64,000 nt of DNA from Streptococcus gallolyticus (GCA_019794795.1 JAIMFC010000004.1:124001-188000), one strand, 5' to 3'. Positions 1 through 8,986 are shown, counted from the stretch's first letter. The notes: generated by a model from the letters alone, not told the origin. Numbers and translations are program-made.

Positions 1-162
1 CAAGGTGTTGGTGACAGTTGGTGTGTTGTTGGGGCTAGGCAGGTTTTCCTCTGCTGCAACATGTTGAGCTAGAACCAAGCTGCAGACCAAAAGGCAGGAT
101 AAGGTTGCACCCTTGGTCAAAATGGATGATTGGGCTGGATGAGAATTTGTTTTCTTGTTCAT
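1..162 (-). CDS. Secreted protein, N-terminal 54 residues only (runs off window)
   Basis: The complement starts with ATG at 162 behind a GGAGGATAAAT ribosome site. It stays open to base 1 and gives 54 residues. The visible part is a signal peptide: a polar, lysine-containing start, a hydrophobic core at about residues 19-32 (LSCLLVCSLVLA) and a likely cut near residue 37 (HVAA-EE). A Pro/Asn/Thr-rich stretch follows, as is common at the start of streptococcal surface proteins. The rest lies outside the window, so the function cannot be named. Confidence 0.75.
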   Translation of the reverse strand, partial: MNKKTNSHPAQSSILTKGATLSCLLVCSLVLAQHVAAEENLPSPNNTPTVTNTL

Positions 163-591
163 ATTTATCCTCCATAAAAGAAATGTGCTTGTATTTTAAT
201 TCATTATTATACAAAAAACAATCAATTTTATGAATTTTTATTCACGAAATAGAATAACTAGTAACAAAAGGTAAGGATAAAATCGTTTGTACACAGTATC
301 ATGAAAGGAAAAATCAATAACTGAGTAACAGACGATTATTGAAATTCAGTAGAATAAAAAATCTCTACAGCACCTTTAGTATATCACCAATGCAAATAAA
401 AAAATGCCAATTTTTTGGCATTTTGATGAACAAAATAGAGAGTTTTTTATCAAATAAATGGTGAGTAGAAAGACTATTTTCACTAGGGAATACTTTGGAG
501 ATACAGGCTTAAAACTCACATTTGGTTCAAGCTATCTTTCCATAAAACAACTCTCTTCAAGTATGATATAATATCCCTAGAAAGGAGTTCT
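163..591. other. Divergent intergenic region upstream of the MscS gene
   Basis: AT-rich spacer between two divergent genes. It holds a perfect 10-bp stem-loop at 401-424 (AAAATGCCAA / TTGGCATTTT) followed by few Ts. It also holds an extended -10 box, TGATATAAT, at 564-572 and an AAAGGAG ribosome site at 581-587 for the channel gene. No further open frame with a ribosome site was seen. Confidence 0.5.
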
Positions 592-1413
592 ATGCTTTCA
601 TTTTTTCAAAAGTATTTTGCGCAATTTGATATAGAAGCGATTTTGATGAATCTGATTTCCATTGTGCTGCTTTATTTGTTCTTTCTTCTCCTTAGAAGGA
701 GTATCAAATTTGTAGCCAAGAAGATGGTGCAGTCTAGTGTTAAATTAAACCATCCAGACTCGGGGCGCCAAAAGACGGTCATTCGTCTGGTGGAAAATAT
801 TCTTCAGTATACCTTGGTTTTCTTTTTGATTTACTGTATTTTAGCTATTTGTGGGCTTCCTGTATCTAGCCTGTTAGCGGGTGCGGGGATTGCTGGGGTT
901 GCCATTGGTCTGGGTGCGCAGGGCTTTTTATCTGATTTGGTTAATGGCTTTTTCATTCTCGTTGAGCGCCAGTTTGATGTGGGAGACAATGTTCGTCTGA
1001 CAAATGGACCGATTGCTGTAGCAGGAAAGGTGGTTTCCGTTGGAATCCGAACAACACAGATACGCGATGCAGACGGGACCCTACACTTTATTCCGAATCG
1101 AAATATTTTAGTCGTTAGTAATAAATCTCGCGGAGATATGCGGGTGCAAATTGATTTTCCACTTTCTAGTACAGCGGATTTAGAGGCAGTCGATGCAGTC
1201 ATTAAGAAAGTAAATGCACAACACATTCCTCTGTATGATGCTGTGAAAAATTGTTTGGTATTGGGGCCGCAAACTTCTGAAACAGGGCAATTTTCTTATC
1301 GCATTCACCTCTTTGTGGCCAATGGTCAACAAAGTCAAGTGTATCATGATTTTTATGGCTTTTATCAAAAAGCCCTTCTAGAATCTGGCTTGGATTTGCT
1401 GGCTTCTAAATAG
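592..1413 (+). CDS. MscS-family small-conductance mechanosensitive channel
   Basis: Predicted membrane channel that opens under turgor stress and releases solutes after osmotic downshock. The 273-residue protein has three membrane segments at about 15-36, 66-88 and 92-116. The last is the Gly/Ala-rich pore helix (AGAGIAGVAIGLGAQGF), typical of the MscS family. It is followed by the beta domain that begins FDVGDNV (128-134) and by a soluble C-terminal domain. Length is usual for minimal MscS proteins. ATG 592 follows AAAGGAG. The next gene starts 13 bases downstream and is probably cotranscribed. The family call is firm; the gating solute is unknown. Confidence 0.9.
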   Translation: MLSFFQKYFAQFDIEAILMNLISIVLLYLFFLLLRRSIKFVAKKMVQSSVKLNHPDSGRQKTVIRLVENILQYTLVFFLIYCILAICGLPVSSLLAGAGIAGVAIGLGAQGFLSDLVNGFFILVERQFDVGDNVRLTNGPIAVAGKVVSVGIRTTQIRDADGTLHFIPNRNILVVSNKSRGDMRVQIDFPLSSTADLEAVDAVIKKVNAQHIPLYDAVKNCLVLGPQTSETGQFSYRIHLFVANGQQSQVYHDFYGFYQKALLESGLDLLASK

Positions 1414-1425
1414 AAAGGGAAGAGT

Positions 1426-2019
1426 ATGTTTCCAAAAGAATTTATCGTCGAAGATGGCCATGTTTATTATCGGAAAAAGCCACTTCACCAGCAGCCGTTG
1501 TTCTGGACCAGTATTGCAGGACTGGTTATTTCGCTCATCCTAGCAACGGTGGTGGGCTTTCTCTTGTTGGTCTTAGGGAGCCAAGTGGTTAATGAATTTG
1601 TTGCTGGGGATTATGACGCTGGCTATGAAGCCACTATGGACTGGTCTGATTATGATGAATATGCAATCGGTGAAACAGCCGAAATGGCGGATCTCTCAAT
1701 CAAGGTAGAGTCTATAGAAATTGCAGATGCAGATAGGCTCATTGATGACAGTTTGGATCAGGCCTTGGTGGTAAAGGTCAATCTGAAAAATACCAGTGAT
1801 CAAGATTATTACTTTGATGAGTATGAATTTTCGGTTTATGGTGATGATGCAAGTGGTTATTATGTCCTTGATTATCAAACCTACAACAAAGATATCCCAG
1901 AAAAAATCAAACCAGGCGAAAAAGTGGACTTGACTCTCTACTACGGAGTGGATGATTCGGATGTTTATCGGTTTATTTATCAGGATATTTACTGGTCTGC
2001 CCACGATATAGGGATATAG
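1426..2019 (+). CDS. Membrane-anchored protein with DUF4352/DUF5067-like extracellular domain
   Basis: 197 residues with one membrane segment at about 26-51 after a short basic cytoplasmic start. The rest, about 145 residues, should lie outside the cell. It is acidic and holds a beta-rich pattern typical of DUF4352/DUF5067-like domains: a DQALVVKVNLKNTSDQDYYF strand pair, then a KPGEKVDLTLYYGVD strand. Such domains often belong to surface proteins of unknown role. GGGAAG precedes ATG 1426. It lies 13 bases behind the MscS channel gene, which suggests a shared transcript and perhaps an envelope role. The assignment comes from pattern resemblance only. Confidence 0.65.
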   Translation: MFPKEFIVEDGHVYYRKKPLHQQPLFWTSIAGLVISLILATVVGFLLLVLGSQVVNEFVAGDYDAGYEATMDWSDYDEYAIGETAEMADLSIKVESIEIADADRLIDDSLDQALVVKVNLKNTSDQDYYFDEYEFSVYGDDASGYYVLDYQTYNKDIPEKIKPGEKVDLTLYYGVDDSDVYRFIYQDIYWSAHDIGI

Positions 2020-2045
2020 ACACTCTCTAAGAATGGAGTTTTGTC

Positions 2046-2238
2046 ATGATTAAGCAGATGATATTATTTATGACCTTCTTTGTTTCAGCTTTTCTTTCCA
2101 AATATAGCAAATTTTGAGGCATCAATTTATGCAATATTACTGTTTGACGCTATTTGGCACTCTCCACGTTTTCTCATCAGTTTTGGTTTGTCACTTGTTT
2201 TCTTCTATCTGGCTTACAAAAATTATCGTAAGTTTTAG
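2046..2238 (+). pseudogene. Frameshifted small membrane protein remnant
   Basis: ATG 2046 opens MIKQMILFMTFFVSAFLS and stops after 23 codons. A one-base shift near 2095-2105 restores a second frame (PNIANFEASIYAILLFDAI...) that runs to TAG 2238 and ends SLVFFYLAYKNYRKF. Together they would give about 64 residues with two or three hydrophobic stretches. The span is 193 bases, one more than a multiple of three. I do not recognise the family. Two unrelated short open stretches remain possible. Confidence 0.4.
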
Positions 2239-2301
2239 GAAGAAGGGCTGACGCTTCCAAAAGATTATGTAAATCCTGTCTATGTAAGGTATAGACTATT
2301 G

Positions 2302-2334
2302 AAACTCTCAGAGCCTGTTTCTGGGAGTTTTTTT
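2302..2334 (+). terminator. Rho-independent terminator
   Basis: An imperfect stem, AAACTCTCAGA against TCTGGGAGTTT, is followed by a T run. It lies downstream of the MscS cluster. Confidence 0.65.
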
Positions 2335-2401
2335 GAGCAAGAAAAAAGATTGAGGAAGCAGTCCACGAAGGACGATTTCTCCAATCTTAATTAGTTTGCT
2401 C

Positions 2402-3748
2402 TTATACCAATCCTTGGGCAATCATTGCGTCAGCGATTTGTTCAAAGGCTGCGATGTTAGCACCTGCAAGGTAGTCTTTACCAAGGTCGTATTTTTCAGC
2501 TGTTTCTTTAGCTGTGTTGAAAATGTTTGCCATGATGTCTTTGAGGCGGTTGTCCACTTCTTCGGCAGTCCATGACAAGCGGAGGCTATTTTGGCTCATT
2601 TCGAGGGCTGATACGGCTACACCACCAGCATTGGCTGCTTTTGCCAAACCGTAAAGAACACCGTTTTCCTTGTAAGTGTAGATAGCATCAAGGTTTGAAG
2701 GCATGTTGGCACCTTCAGCTACACAGTAGACACCATTTTTCACGAGGCGAGCAGCCTTGTCACCGTCGATTTCATTTTGGGTCGCACATGGAAGAGCGAT
2801 GTCAACCTGACCATCGTAATCCCATACAGAACCTTCAAAGTAAGTTGCGCTAGCTTTTTCTGCAGCGTACTCTGTCAAACGAGCGCGACGGTTGTTCTTC
2901 ACATCGCAAAGGAGGTCGAAGTCAATACCAGTTTCGTCGATGATGTAACCATTTGAATCAGATACAGAGATGACTTTCCCACCAAGTTCAGTAGCTTTTT
3001 GGACTGCAAATTGGGCAACGTTACCTGAACCTGAAATCAGAACAGTTTGCCCGTCAAATGATTTGCCGTTGGCTTTGAGCATGTTGTCTGTGAAGTAAAC
3101 AAGTCCATAACCAGTTGCTTCTGGACGGATGAGTGAACCGCCAAATCCAAGAGGTTTACCAGTCAAGACACCTGCATCAAATTGGCGAAGGCGTCTGTAT
3201 TGACCATACATGTAGCCGATTTCGCGTCCGCCGACACCGATGTCACCAGCTGGAACGTCAAGTGAAGGACCGATGTGTTTTTGTAATTCAGTCATGAAGC
3301 TTTGGCAGAAGCGCATGATTTCAGCATCTGTTTTACCTTTAGGGTCAAAGTCTGAACCACCTTTACCACCGCCGATTGGAAGACCAGTCAAGACGTTTTT
3401 GAAGATTTGCTCAAAACCGAGGAATTTAAGGATAGATTGGTTTACAGTTGGGTGGAAACGAAGTCCGCCTTTGTATGGACCAACTGCTGAGTTGAATTGG
3501 ACGCGGTAGCCGCGGTTGACTTGTACATTTCCGTCTTTATCAGTCCATGGCACACGGAAAGAAATCACGCGTTCTGGTTCAACGATACGAGCCAAGATAT
3601 TTTCAGTGATGTATTCTGGGTGAGCTTCGAAGACTGGCTCCAAGGTGTTGAACAATTCTTCCACCGCTTGGAGGAATTCTTTCTCATGAGAGTTGCGAGC
3701 CTTTACTCCTTCAAATGAGGATTGGATATATTCTTTAGCAGATGTCAT
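2402..3748 (-). CDS. gdhA: NADP-specific glutamate dehydrogenase
   Basis: Converts 2-oxoglutarate, ammonium and NADPH to glutamate (EC 1.4.1.4), joining carbon and nitrogen metabolism. The 448-residue length is usual for the hexameric bacterial enzyme. Visible are the substrate segment PYKGGLRFHP (91-100), the GGGKGGSDFDPKG loop (126-138) with catalytic Lys129, the DVPAGDIGVGGREIGYM segment (164-180) and the dinucleotide fold SGSGNVAQ (239-246). ATG 3748 lies behind AAGGGGAA. The gene is monocistronic between a terminator and the divergent pyrD. Two CodY-like boxes flank its promoter. Confidence 0.97.
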   Translation of the reverse strand: MTSAKEYIQSSFEGVKARNSHEKEFLQAVEELFNTLEPVFEAHPEYITENILARIVEPERVISFRVPWTDKDGNVQVNRGYRVQFNSAVGPYKGGLRFHPTVNQSILKFLGFEQIFKNVLTGLPIGGGKGGSDFDPKGKTDAEIMRFCQSFMTELQKHIGPSLDVPAGDIGVGGREIGYMYGQYRRLRQFDAGVLTGKPLGFGGSLIRPEATGYGLVYFTDNMLKANGKSFDGQTVLISGSGNVAQFAVQKATELGGKVISVSDSNGYIIDETGIDFDLLCDVKNNRRARLTEYAAEKASATYFEGSVWDYDGQVDIALPCATQNEIDGDKAARLVKNGVYCVAEGANMPSNLDAIYTYKENGVLYGLAKAANAGGVAVSALEMSQNSLRLSWTAEEVDNRLKDIMANIFNTAKETAEKYDLGKDYLAGANIAAFEQIADAMIAQGLV

Positions 3749-3775
3749 TAATAGTTCCCCTTTAGTTGTGATTTA

Positions 3776-3862
3776 TTAAATTGTCTGACAATTTAATTTA
3801 TGGTGTTATTATAGCACCTAGAAATTTATTTGTAAAGTAAAAACTTGAATTTTCTGACAACT
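3776..3862 (-). promoter_or_regulatory. gdhA promoter with two CodY-like boxes
   Basis: On the minus strand, TTTACA (3831-3836) and TATAAT (3808-3813) are 17 bases apart. Downstream lies a perfect palindrome with 10-base arms TTAAATTGTC around one T (3776-3796). Its core at 3779-3793 matches the CodY consensus AATTTTCWGAAAATT at 13 of 15 positions. A second box at 3848-3862, upstream of the -35, also matches at 13 of 15. CodY control of gdhA is inferred from this match. Confidence 0.65.
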
Positions 3863-3966
3863 TTTTTCAAAAAAATCTAAATCCGAATGTTTTTCTTAAA
3901 ATGCAGTTAGAGGCTAAGAGCAGGCTTTTCTCTATGCTATAATGAAAAAAACTAAAGGAGAAAACG

Positions 3967-4905
3967 ATGGTTTCGACAAAAACAAGTTTGGCTGGTGTAG
4001 AATTTGACAACTGCCTCATGAATGCAGCGGGTGTTTGGTGTATGACCAAGGAAGAGTTGGAGGGGGTTAAAAACTCTGCGGCGGGAACCTTTGTCACCAA
4101 GACAGCGACTCTTGCAGCGCGTGCAGGTAATCCTGAGCCTCGTTATCAAAATGTGCCTCTGGGTTCTATCAACTCAATGGGCTTGCCCAACCAAGGTCTG
4201 GACTACTATTTGAATTATCTCTTAGAATTACAGGAAAGGGAACTAGGTAAGACTTTTGTTCTTTCTGTCGTTGGCATGTCGCCTGAAGAAACTCACACGA
4301 TCTTAAAAATGGTGCAAGATAGCGAGTTTACAGGACTGACAGAACTCAATCTTTCCTGTCCAAATGTCCCAGGTAAGCCACAAATTGCTTATGATTTTGA
4401 CATGACAGAGCGTATTTTGAGGGAGGTTTTCAGTTATTTTAGCAAGCCTTTGGGAATCAAGTTGCCACCTTATTTTGATATTGTACATTTTGACCAGGCG
4501 GCAGAAATTTTCAATAAATTCCCTCTTAAATTTGTCAACTGCGTCAATTCGATTGGCAATGGTCTTTATATTGAAGACGAAAGTGTTGTTATCAAGCCTA
4601 AAAATGGATTTGGCGGGATTGGTGGTCAGTATATTAAGCCGACTGCCCTAGCCAATGTGCACGCCTTCTACCAACGCCTTAATCCAAGTATTCAAATCGT
4701 GGGGACAGGAGGTGTCTTGACAGGTCGAGATGCTTTTGAACACATTCTTTGCGGTGCAAGCATGGTGCAGTTGGGGACTACATTGCAAAAAGAAGGATTA
4801 GAAGCCTTTGAGCGTATTACTGAAGAATTGCAAGCTATTATGGAAGAAAAAGGTTATGAAAGCCTAGAAGATTTCCGCGGAAAATTGCAGTATATCACAG
4901 AATAA
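3967..4905 (+). CDS. pyrD: Dihydroorotate dehydrogenase, class 1A
   Basis: FMN enzyme that oxidises dihydroorotate to orotate in pyrimidine synthesis. Class 1A enzymes use fumarate as acceptor and are soluble homodimers. At 312 residues it has the class 1A length. The catalytic cysteine is Cys131 in [11 protein letters not shown] (127-137), where class 2 enzymes have serine. The N-terminal [13 protein letters not shown] and [12 protein letters not shown] segments are typical of the Lactococcus PyrDA type. An extended -10 TGCTATAAT (3935-3943) and AAAGGAG precede ATG 3967. It stands alone, with a terminator downstream. Confidence 0.95.
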   Translation: MVSTKTSLAGVEFDNCLMNAAGVWCMTKEELEGVKNSAAGTFVTKTATLAARAGNPEPRYQNVPLGSINSMGLPNQGLDYYLNYLLELQERELGKTFVLSVVGMSPEETHTILKMVQDSEFTGLTELNLSCPNVPGKPQIAYDFDMTERILREVFSYFSKPLGIKLPPYFDIVHFDQAAEIFNKFPLKFVNCVNSIGNGLYIEDESVVIKPKNGFGGIGGQYIKPTALANVHAFYQRLNPSIQIVGTGGVLTGRDAFEHILCGASMVQLGTTLQKEGLEAFERITEELQAIMEEKGYESLEDFRGKLQYITE

Positions 4906-4947
4906 GGAATCATCGGGCTGGGAAAACTGGCTCGATTTCCTATTTTC
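4906..4947 (+). terminator. Terminator after pyrD
   Basis: A stem of GGAA..ATCG.GC against GC.CGATTTCC, with a TATTTTC tail, begins directly after the pyrD stop. Confidence 0.55.
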
Positions 4948-4993
4948 AAAAGGCAAAGAATAGAGTATACTGGAAGAAATAGGAGGTAGTATC

Positions 4994-6271
4994 ATGGGAA
5001 GAAGATCAAATCGTGCATGGAGACATCGTCAGAAAAGACGCAAAATAAAAGTAATAGCTGTTTTAAGCTCGCTCATCATGCTAGTCTTAGGATTGTTTGT
5101 GTGGACTATTTTTTTGAATCGGCCAGGGGGGGCGACAAAATCAGCAGTTAAGCCACAGTCATCCAGTCAGCAGACTAAGAGTAAGCAAGTAACCAGCCAA
5201 ACAGCTCGTGTTATGGCGCATGGCGATCTACTCTACCATGATGGTCTTTATATAAGTGCCCAGCAGGCAGATGGCTCCTATGACTTTTCGACTAATTTTA
5301 CCTATGTGAAGCCATGGATTGAGCAGGCAGATCTAGCCATTGCTGACTTTGAGGGAACGATTTCCTCAGAATTTCCTCTAGCTGGCTACCCTCTTTTCAA
5401 TGCTCCTTCCTCGGTTGTGACAGCTATCAAGGATGCAGGGTATGATGTAGTCGATTTGGCCCATAATCATATCTTGGATTCTCAGTTATCAGGGCTTATT
5501 TCAACGTCAAAAAACTTTACAGACTTAGGAATTGGGACGGTTGGTATCTATCCTGAGGGCAATCGGGCTTCTGCTCCGCTATTTATTCGAGAAATCAATG
5601 GGATAAAAATCGCTATCTTGGCCTATGCTTATGGCTTTAATGGTATGGAGGGCAATCTGACTCAAGAAGAATATGATAGCTATCTATCCGACATGAATGA
5701 AAGCAAGATGCAGGCAGAGATTGAGCGTGCTGAAAAAGAAGCAGATGTTACCATTGTCATGCCCCAGATGGGGGTAGAATACCAACTGGAGCCAACGCAA
5801 GAACAGGTGACTCTCTACCATAAAATGGTAGATTGGGGAGCAGATGTTGTCTTTGGTGGTCATCCGCATGTGGCAGAGCCATCTGAAATTCTTGAAAAAG
5901 ATGGAGATAAAAAGCTTATTATCTACTCTATGGGGAATTTTATCTCTAACCAGCGGATGGAGACCATGGAAGGGGTGAATAACTACCAGTGGACAGAGCG
6001 CGGGGTTCTCATGGATGTAACCTTCGAGAAAAAAGATGGGAAGACACTCATCCAGACTGCGACTGCTCACCCGACATGGGTTAGCCGTGTGCCAAATGGT
6101 CAATATGCGGCTGATGGTGGATCCTTGTATACCTATCAAACCTTTATCTTAGAAGATTTTATTGAAGGTGGAAAACACCGAGAGCAACTGGATGAGGAAA
6201 CAAAAGCAAGGGTTGATACGGCTTATCAAGAAATGAAGGATTTTATGCACCTGAGCTGGTCAAATGAGTAG
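4994..6271 (+). CDS. CapA-family (PGA_cap) membrane-anchored metallophosphatase-like protein
   Basis: 425 residues: a very basic cytoplasmic start (1-20), one membrane helix (about 21-42), a Ser/Gln/Thr linker (43-70) and an extracellular domain of the CapA/PgsA type. Metal-site motifs are AHGD (75-78), ADFEGTIS (117-124), DLAHNHILD (154-162) and GGHPHVAEP near 290. The family includes the PgsA/CapA subunit of poly-gamma-glutamate synthesis. No ligase or transporter genes for that polymer lie nearby, so the substrate is unknown. A run of seven Gs (5126-5132) follows the membrane helix. RBS AGGAGG precedes ATG 4994, and the HAD gene starts 15 bases downstream. Confidence 0.85.
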   Translation: MGRRSNRAWRHRQKRRKIKVIAVLSSLIMLVLGLFVWTIFLNRPGGATKSAVKPQSSSQQTKSKQVTSQTARVMAHGDLLYHDGLYISAQQADGSYDFSTNFTYVKPWIEQADLAIADFEGTISSEFPLAGYPLFNAPSSVVTAIKDAGYDVVDLAHNHILDSQLSGLISTSKNFTDLGIGTVGIYPEGNRASAPLFIREINGIKIAILAYAYGFNGMEGNLTQEEYDSYLSDMNESKMQAEIERAEKEADVTIVMPQMGVEYQLEPTQEQVTLYHKMVDWGADVVFGGHPHVAEPSEILEKDGDKKLIIYSMGNFISNQRMETMEGVNNYQWTERGVLMDVTFEKKDGKTLIQTATAHPTWVSRVPNGQYAADGGSLYTYQTFILEDFIEGGKHREQLDEETKARVDTAYQEMKDFMHLSWSNE

Positions 6272-6286
6272 ACTGAAAGGAAGAAG

Positions 6287-7102
6287 ATGATAAAATTAGT
6301 TGCTTTTGATATGGATGGAACTTTTTTGAATACTCAGAATGACTATGATCGCAAGCGTTTTGATAAGATTTTTCAGGACTTGACAGTGCGTGACATCAAG
6401 ATTGTAGCTATTTCAGGTAATCAATTTCACCAGATTAAGACATTTTTTGAACCTTACTTAGACCAGATGACCATTGTGTCTGAAATTGGGAATAAAATTT
6501 ATGAAAATGGTCACTTATTACAGGAACATCATTTTGATCAATCGGTTGTGAAAGGAATCTTAGATTTATTGGGACAGAAAAATCTTCTTTCTCGTTGTAT
6601 GGTGGGAGGGCTGGACCATGCCTATTTTGGAGCAGCAGCACCAGAAGATTTTAAGAAAATCGTTAAGAAGCATAATTATTCTTGGAAGGAATTAGAATCG
6701 TTTGCGGAGTTACCCGAAGACAAATTTTGCATTGTAACCTTGGATGTACCCGATCAGGACATTGCAGATTTGGTAGACCAGATTAATGAGATGAGTGGAC
6801 CGCGAGCGCGTGCTGTTTCAAGCGGTTTTCAGTTCATTGATATCATCCAACCGACAATTAATAAGGGGACTGCTCTGCAATTCCTCGGTCAACGTTGGGG
6901 GATTTCGCTTGATGAGATGATGACATTTGGAGACAGTGACAATGATTTGGAAATGTTGGACTTGCCCCCCCATTCCTACGCTATGGCGAATTGTCCAGAA
7001 AATGTAGGTCAAAGAGCTAAGAATCAAGCACCAAGCAATGACGAATCGGGAGTTTTGGTCGTCATAGAAAGAGAAATTTTAGGGAAAGCAGATGAAGGAT
7101 AA
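6287..7102 (+). CDS. Cof-type HAD-superfamily phosphatase
   Basis: 271 residues with the HAD motifs. Motif I is DMDGTF (8-13), with Asp8 as nucleophile and Asp10 as acid/base. Motif II is AISGNQ near 42. The catalytic lysine is in NKGTALQFLG, and motif IV is TFGDSDNDLEML near 210. The C2-type cap between them puts it in the Cof/YidA group, which acts on sugar phosphates and similar small substrates. The exact substrate cannot be read. A run of seven Cs lies at 6965-6971. RBS GAAAGGAAG. Its 3' end overlaps the Nudix gene by 11 bases, so the two are translationally coupled. Confidence 0.88.
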   Translation: MIKLVAFDMDGTFLNTQNDYDRKRFDKIFQDLTVRDIKIVAISGNQFHQIKTFFEPYLDQMTIVSEIGNKIYENGHLLQEHHFDQSVVKGILDLLGQKNLLSRCMVGGLDHAYFGAAAPEDFKKIVKKHNYSWKELESFAELPEDKFCIVTLDVPDQDIADLVDQINEMSGPRARAVSSGFQFIDIIQPTINKGTALQFLGQRWGISLDEMMTFGDSDNDLEMLDLPPHSYAMANCPENVGQRAKNQAPSNDESGVLVVIEREILGKADEG

Positions 7103-7700
7103 AAAGACATTTTTTCAAGAATACCAAGCCCAACCTTTAGGGCAGGAAAAAGTTTATGCTGTTTTTTTACCCTTGGTTTGGGCCAATGATGAGTGGCAGA
7201 TTCTTTATGAATTGCGCAGTCAAACCATTTCCCAACCAGGCGAAGTGTCTTTTCCTGGTGGGCGAGTAGAGGTAGGAGAATCCTATCAAGCGGCAGCCAT
7301 TCGCGAAACAATGGAAGAACTCAATGTGGCTGCAACAGACATTGACATCTGGGGAGAAATAGACTATATCGTCTACCATAATCGTACCATCCGTTGCTTT
7401 GTGGGGCAATTGAAGATTGATGACTGGACAGACATTTGTCCCAATGCAGAAGTTGAACGACTTTTTACAGTCCCACTAAAGCTATTACAAGCTACTCCGC
7501 CGGTTTATCATAGGCTGGAAGCTACCATCAATGCGCAATCGGATTTTCCATTTGAACGAATCACAGATGGCGCCGGCTACAAGTTTAGCCACCATAATCG
7601 TCTGATTCCTTTTTACGAGGAAGTCTCTGAAAATATTTGGGGCATGACAGCGCAGTTGACGCATAGATTTATTATCTTATGGGGCCAAGAAGCAGAATAA
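7092..7700 (+). CDS. NUDIX hydrolase, CoA-pyrophosphatase-like
   Basis: 202 residues. The Nudix box GX5EX7REUXEEXGU is present from about 57 to 79 (GGRVEVGESYQAAAIRETMEEL). The preceding SQPGEVSFPGG is the segment found in CoA and acyl-CoA pyrophosphatases (YeaB/NudL type). These enzymes split CoA or related nucleoside diphosphates. The last Nudix glycine is replaced by Asn (EELNV), a common variant. ATG 7092 overlaps the end of the HAD gene. It is the last gene of the CapA-HAD-Nudix cluster, ahead of a strong bidirectional terminator. The substrate is inferred. Confidence 0.85.
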   Translation: MKDKKTFFQEYQAQPLGQEKVYAVFLPLVWANDEWQILYELRSQTISQPGEVSFPGGRVEVGESYQAAAIRETMEELNVAATDIDIWGEIDYIVYHNRTIRCFVGQLKIDDWTDICPNAEVERLFTVPLKLLQATPPVYHRLEATINAQSDFPFERITDGAGYKFSHHNRLIPFYEEVSENIWGMTAQLTHRFIILWGQEAE

Positions 7701-7707
7701 TGAATAG

Positions 7708-7738
7708 AAAACCCACCGTTTTTGAAGCGGTGGGTTTT
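7708..7738. terminator. Bidirectional terminator between convergent genes
   Basis: A perfect 11-bp stem, AAAACCCACCG / CGGTGGGTTTT, with a 9-base loop. A and T runs on both sides serve the Nudix gene and the convergent lipid kinase gene. Confidence 0.9.
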
Positions 7739-7744
7739 AACTGT

Positions 7745-8650
7745 CTATGTGTGTTTGGGAACTAGTGTACGAATGGCTTTTTCATGCACCGTAATCGTAA
7801 CGGGTAAGGAGCTAGCTGTGTCTCCATCAATACGAGTAATCGGATTGCGGTGACCTCTTTTAGAGCGGTTATGAATCTCTAGCTTAGATGTACGAAATTG
7901 ATCCCAATGCTGGTAGTCTTTAAATTCTCCCTTACGGACAAAGTAGAACCACATAAAGCGGAGGAGATGTAGCTTTTTGAGAAGATAGACTGTAAAGAGG
8001 CCGTCATCGTAGCTTTCTAAGGGTGAAAAACCTTTTTTGCCACCGATGTGATTGGTCATGGTAAGTAGTAAAATTTTTGTCTTGTATTTTAATCGTTGGC
8101 CGTTAAAATCTAGGAAGAGCTTATAGTTTTCTTGTTTCCACCAGATGGACCAGCCAGCAAATAGGAAAGCTAGAAAGCCAAATTTACGCTTGTTTTCAGT
8201 GGTGACTCCAAGGGCGATATTGGCCATGAGGCCTAGAGTCATGCTGGAAATCATATAACGGTCGTTGACCTGAGCTAGGTCGAATGTAACCTCTTGTCCC
8301 TGGAGGAGGTTATCCAGTGCACTAGTAAGATCAAGTGGAATACCTAGTGATATTGCAAAATTATTGACTGTTCCGGTTGGTATGATTCCTAACTTTGAGT
8401 GGCTACCACCTTCAAAAATTCCTGCACAGACTAGACTAATTGACCCATCTCCCCCCAATGGAATAATCAGATCAACCTTGTTTTGACAGGCTTCTTTGGC
8501 AAATGCCTGCATCTCTTCGGCAGTCTCAGGGTAAAGAATGGTGACAGTTGCATTGGTGTTTTCTTTGAAATATTTCAAGATGCTGTCGATGATTTTTTCT
8601 TTTTCTTCTTTTCCAGAATGTTGGTTAACGAGAATGGTCATATCTTTCAT
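7745..8650 (-). CDS. Diacylglycerol/lipid kinase family protein (YegS/DgkB-like)
   Basis: 301 residues. The DAGK catalytic domain shows NQHSGK (9-14), the nucleotide loop LGGDGS (65-70) and PTGTVNNFA (91-99). A beta-rich C-terminal domain follows, typical of soluble bacterial lipid kinases such as DgkB. Such enzymes phosphorylate diacylglycerol and feed phosphatidate back to phospholipid synthesis. The exact lipid is not shown. ATG 8650 follows AGGACC on the minus strand. The gene stands alone and converges on the Nudix gene. Confidence 0.88.
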   Translation of the reverse strand: MKDMTILVNQHSGKEEKEKIIDSILKYFKENTNATVTILYPETAEEMQAFAKEACQNKVDLIIPLGGDGSISLVCAGIFEGGSHSKLGIIPTGTVNNFAISLGIPLDLTSALDNLLQGQEVTFDLAQVNDRYMISSMTLGLMANIALGVTTENKRKFGFLAFLFAGWSIWWKQENYKLFLDFNGQRLKYKTKILLLTMTNHIGGKKGFSPLESYDDGLFTVYLLKKLHLLRFMWFYFVRKGEFKDYQHWDQFRTSKLEIHNRSKRGHRNPITRIDGDTASSLPVTITVHEKAIRTLVPKHT

Positions 8651-8845
8651 AGTAGGTCCTCTTTGCTAGTTACAGTATACCATTTTTGAGTCAGCAGGTC
8701 TTTGAAGGGAAATAAAGGAGCTGGGCTCAAGTCCAACTCCTAATTTTATTTAAGCTAGAATTGCAAGATGCAGTGGTTGATTGGCACCTTTGTTCGCTTT
8801 TCAAACTTCAAAGATATCCTATGTTGACGCGAAAATTTCTCTTCA

Positions 8846-8949
8846 TTTCCAACCTCAAAAGGTTCAGTGAACCTTTTGAGCTGTACGGGGATGAGTTAAA
8901 CAGGTCCCCCAGACCTGTTTAAGTTGGAAATAAAACTTGCGGAGCAAGT
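8846..8949. repeat. Nested stem-loop element, possibly a dispersed repeat
   Basis: Outer arms TTTCCAAC (8846-8853) and GTTGGAAA (8923-8930) enclose two perfect hairpins. The first has 13-bp arms CTCAAAAGGTTCA around one base (8854-8880). The second has 11-bp arms TTAAACAGGTC around a 5-base loop (8896-8922). A third, ACTTGC-GGA-GCAAGT, follows at 8935-8949. Such compact structure is typical of small dispersed palindromic elements. Copy number cannot be judged from one window. Confidence 0.6.
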
Positions 8950-8986
8950 GTCAAAAAGATCCAGTGGACGTTTTCTGCCTGAGCTT

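Noticed and set aside
4994..6271. A poly-gamma-glutamate capsule locus
   Set aside because: Only a CapA-like gene is present; no ligase or other capsule genes are near.
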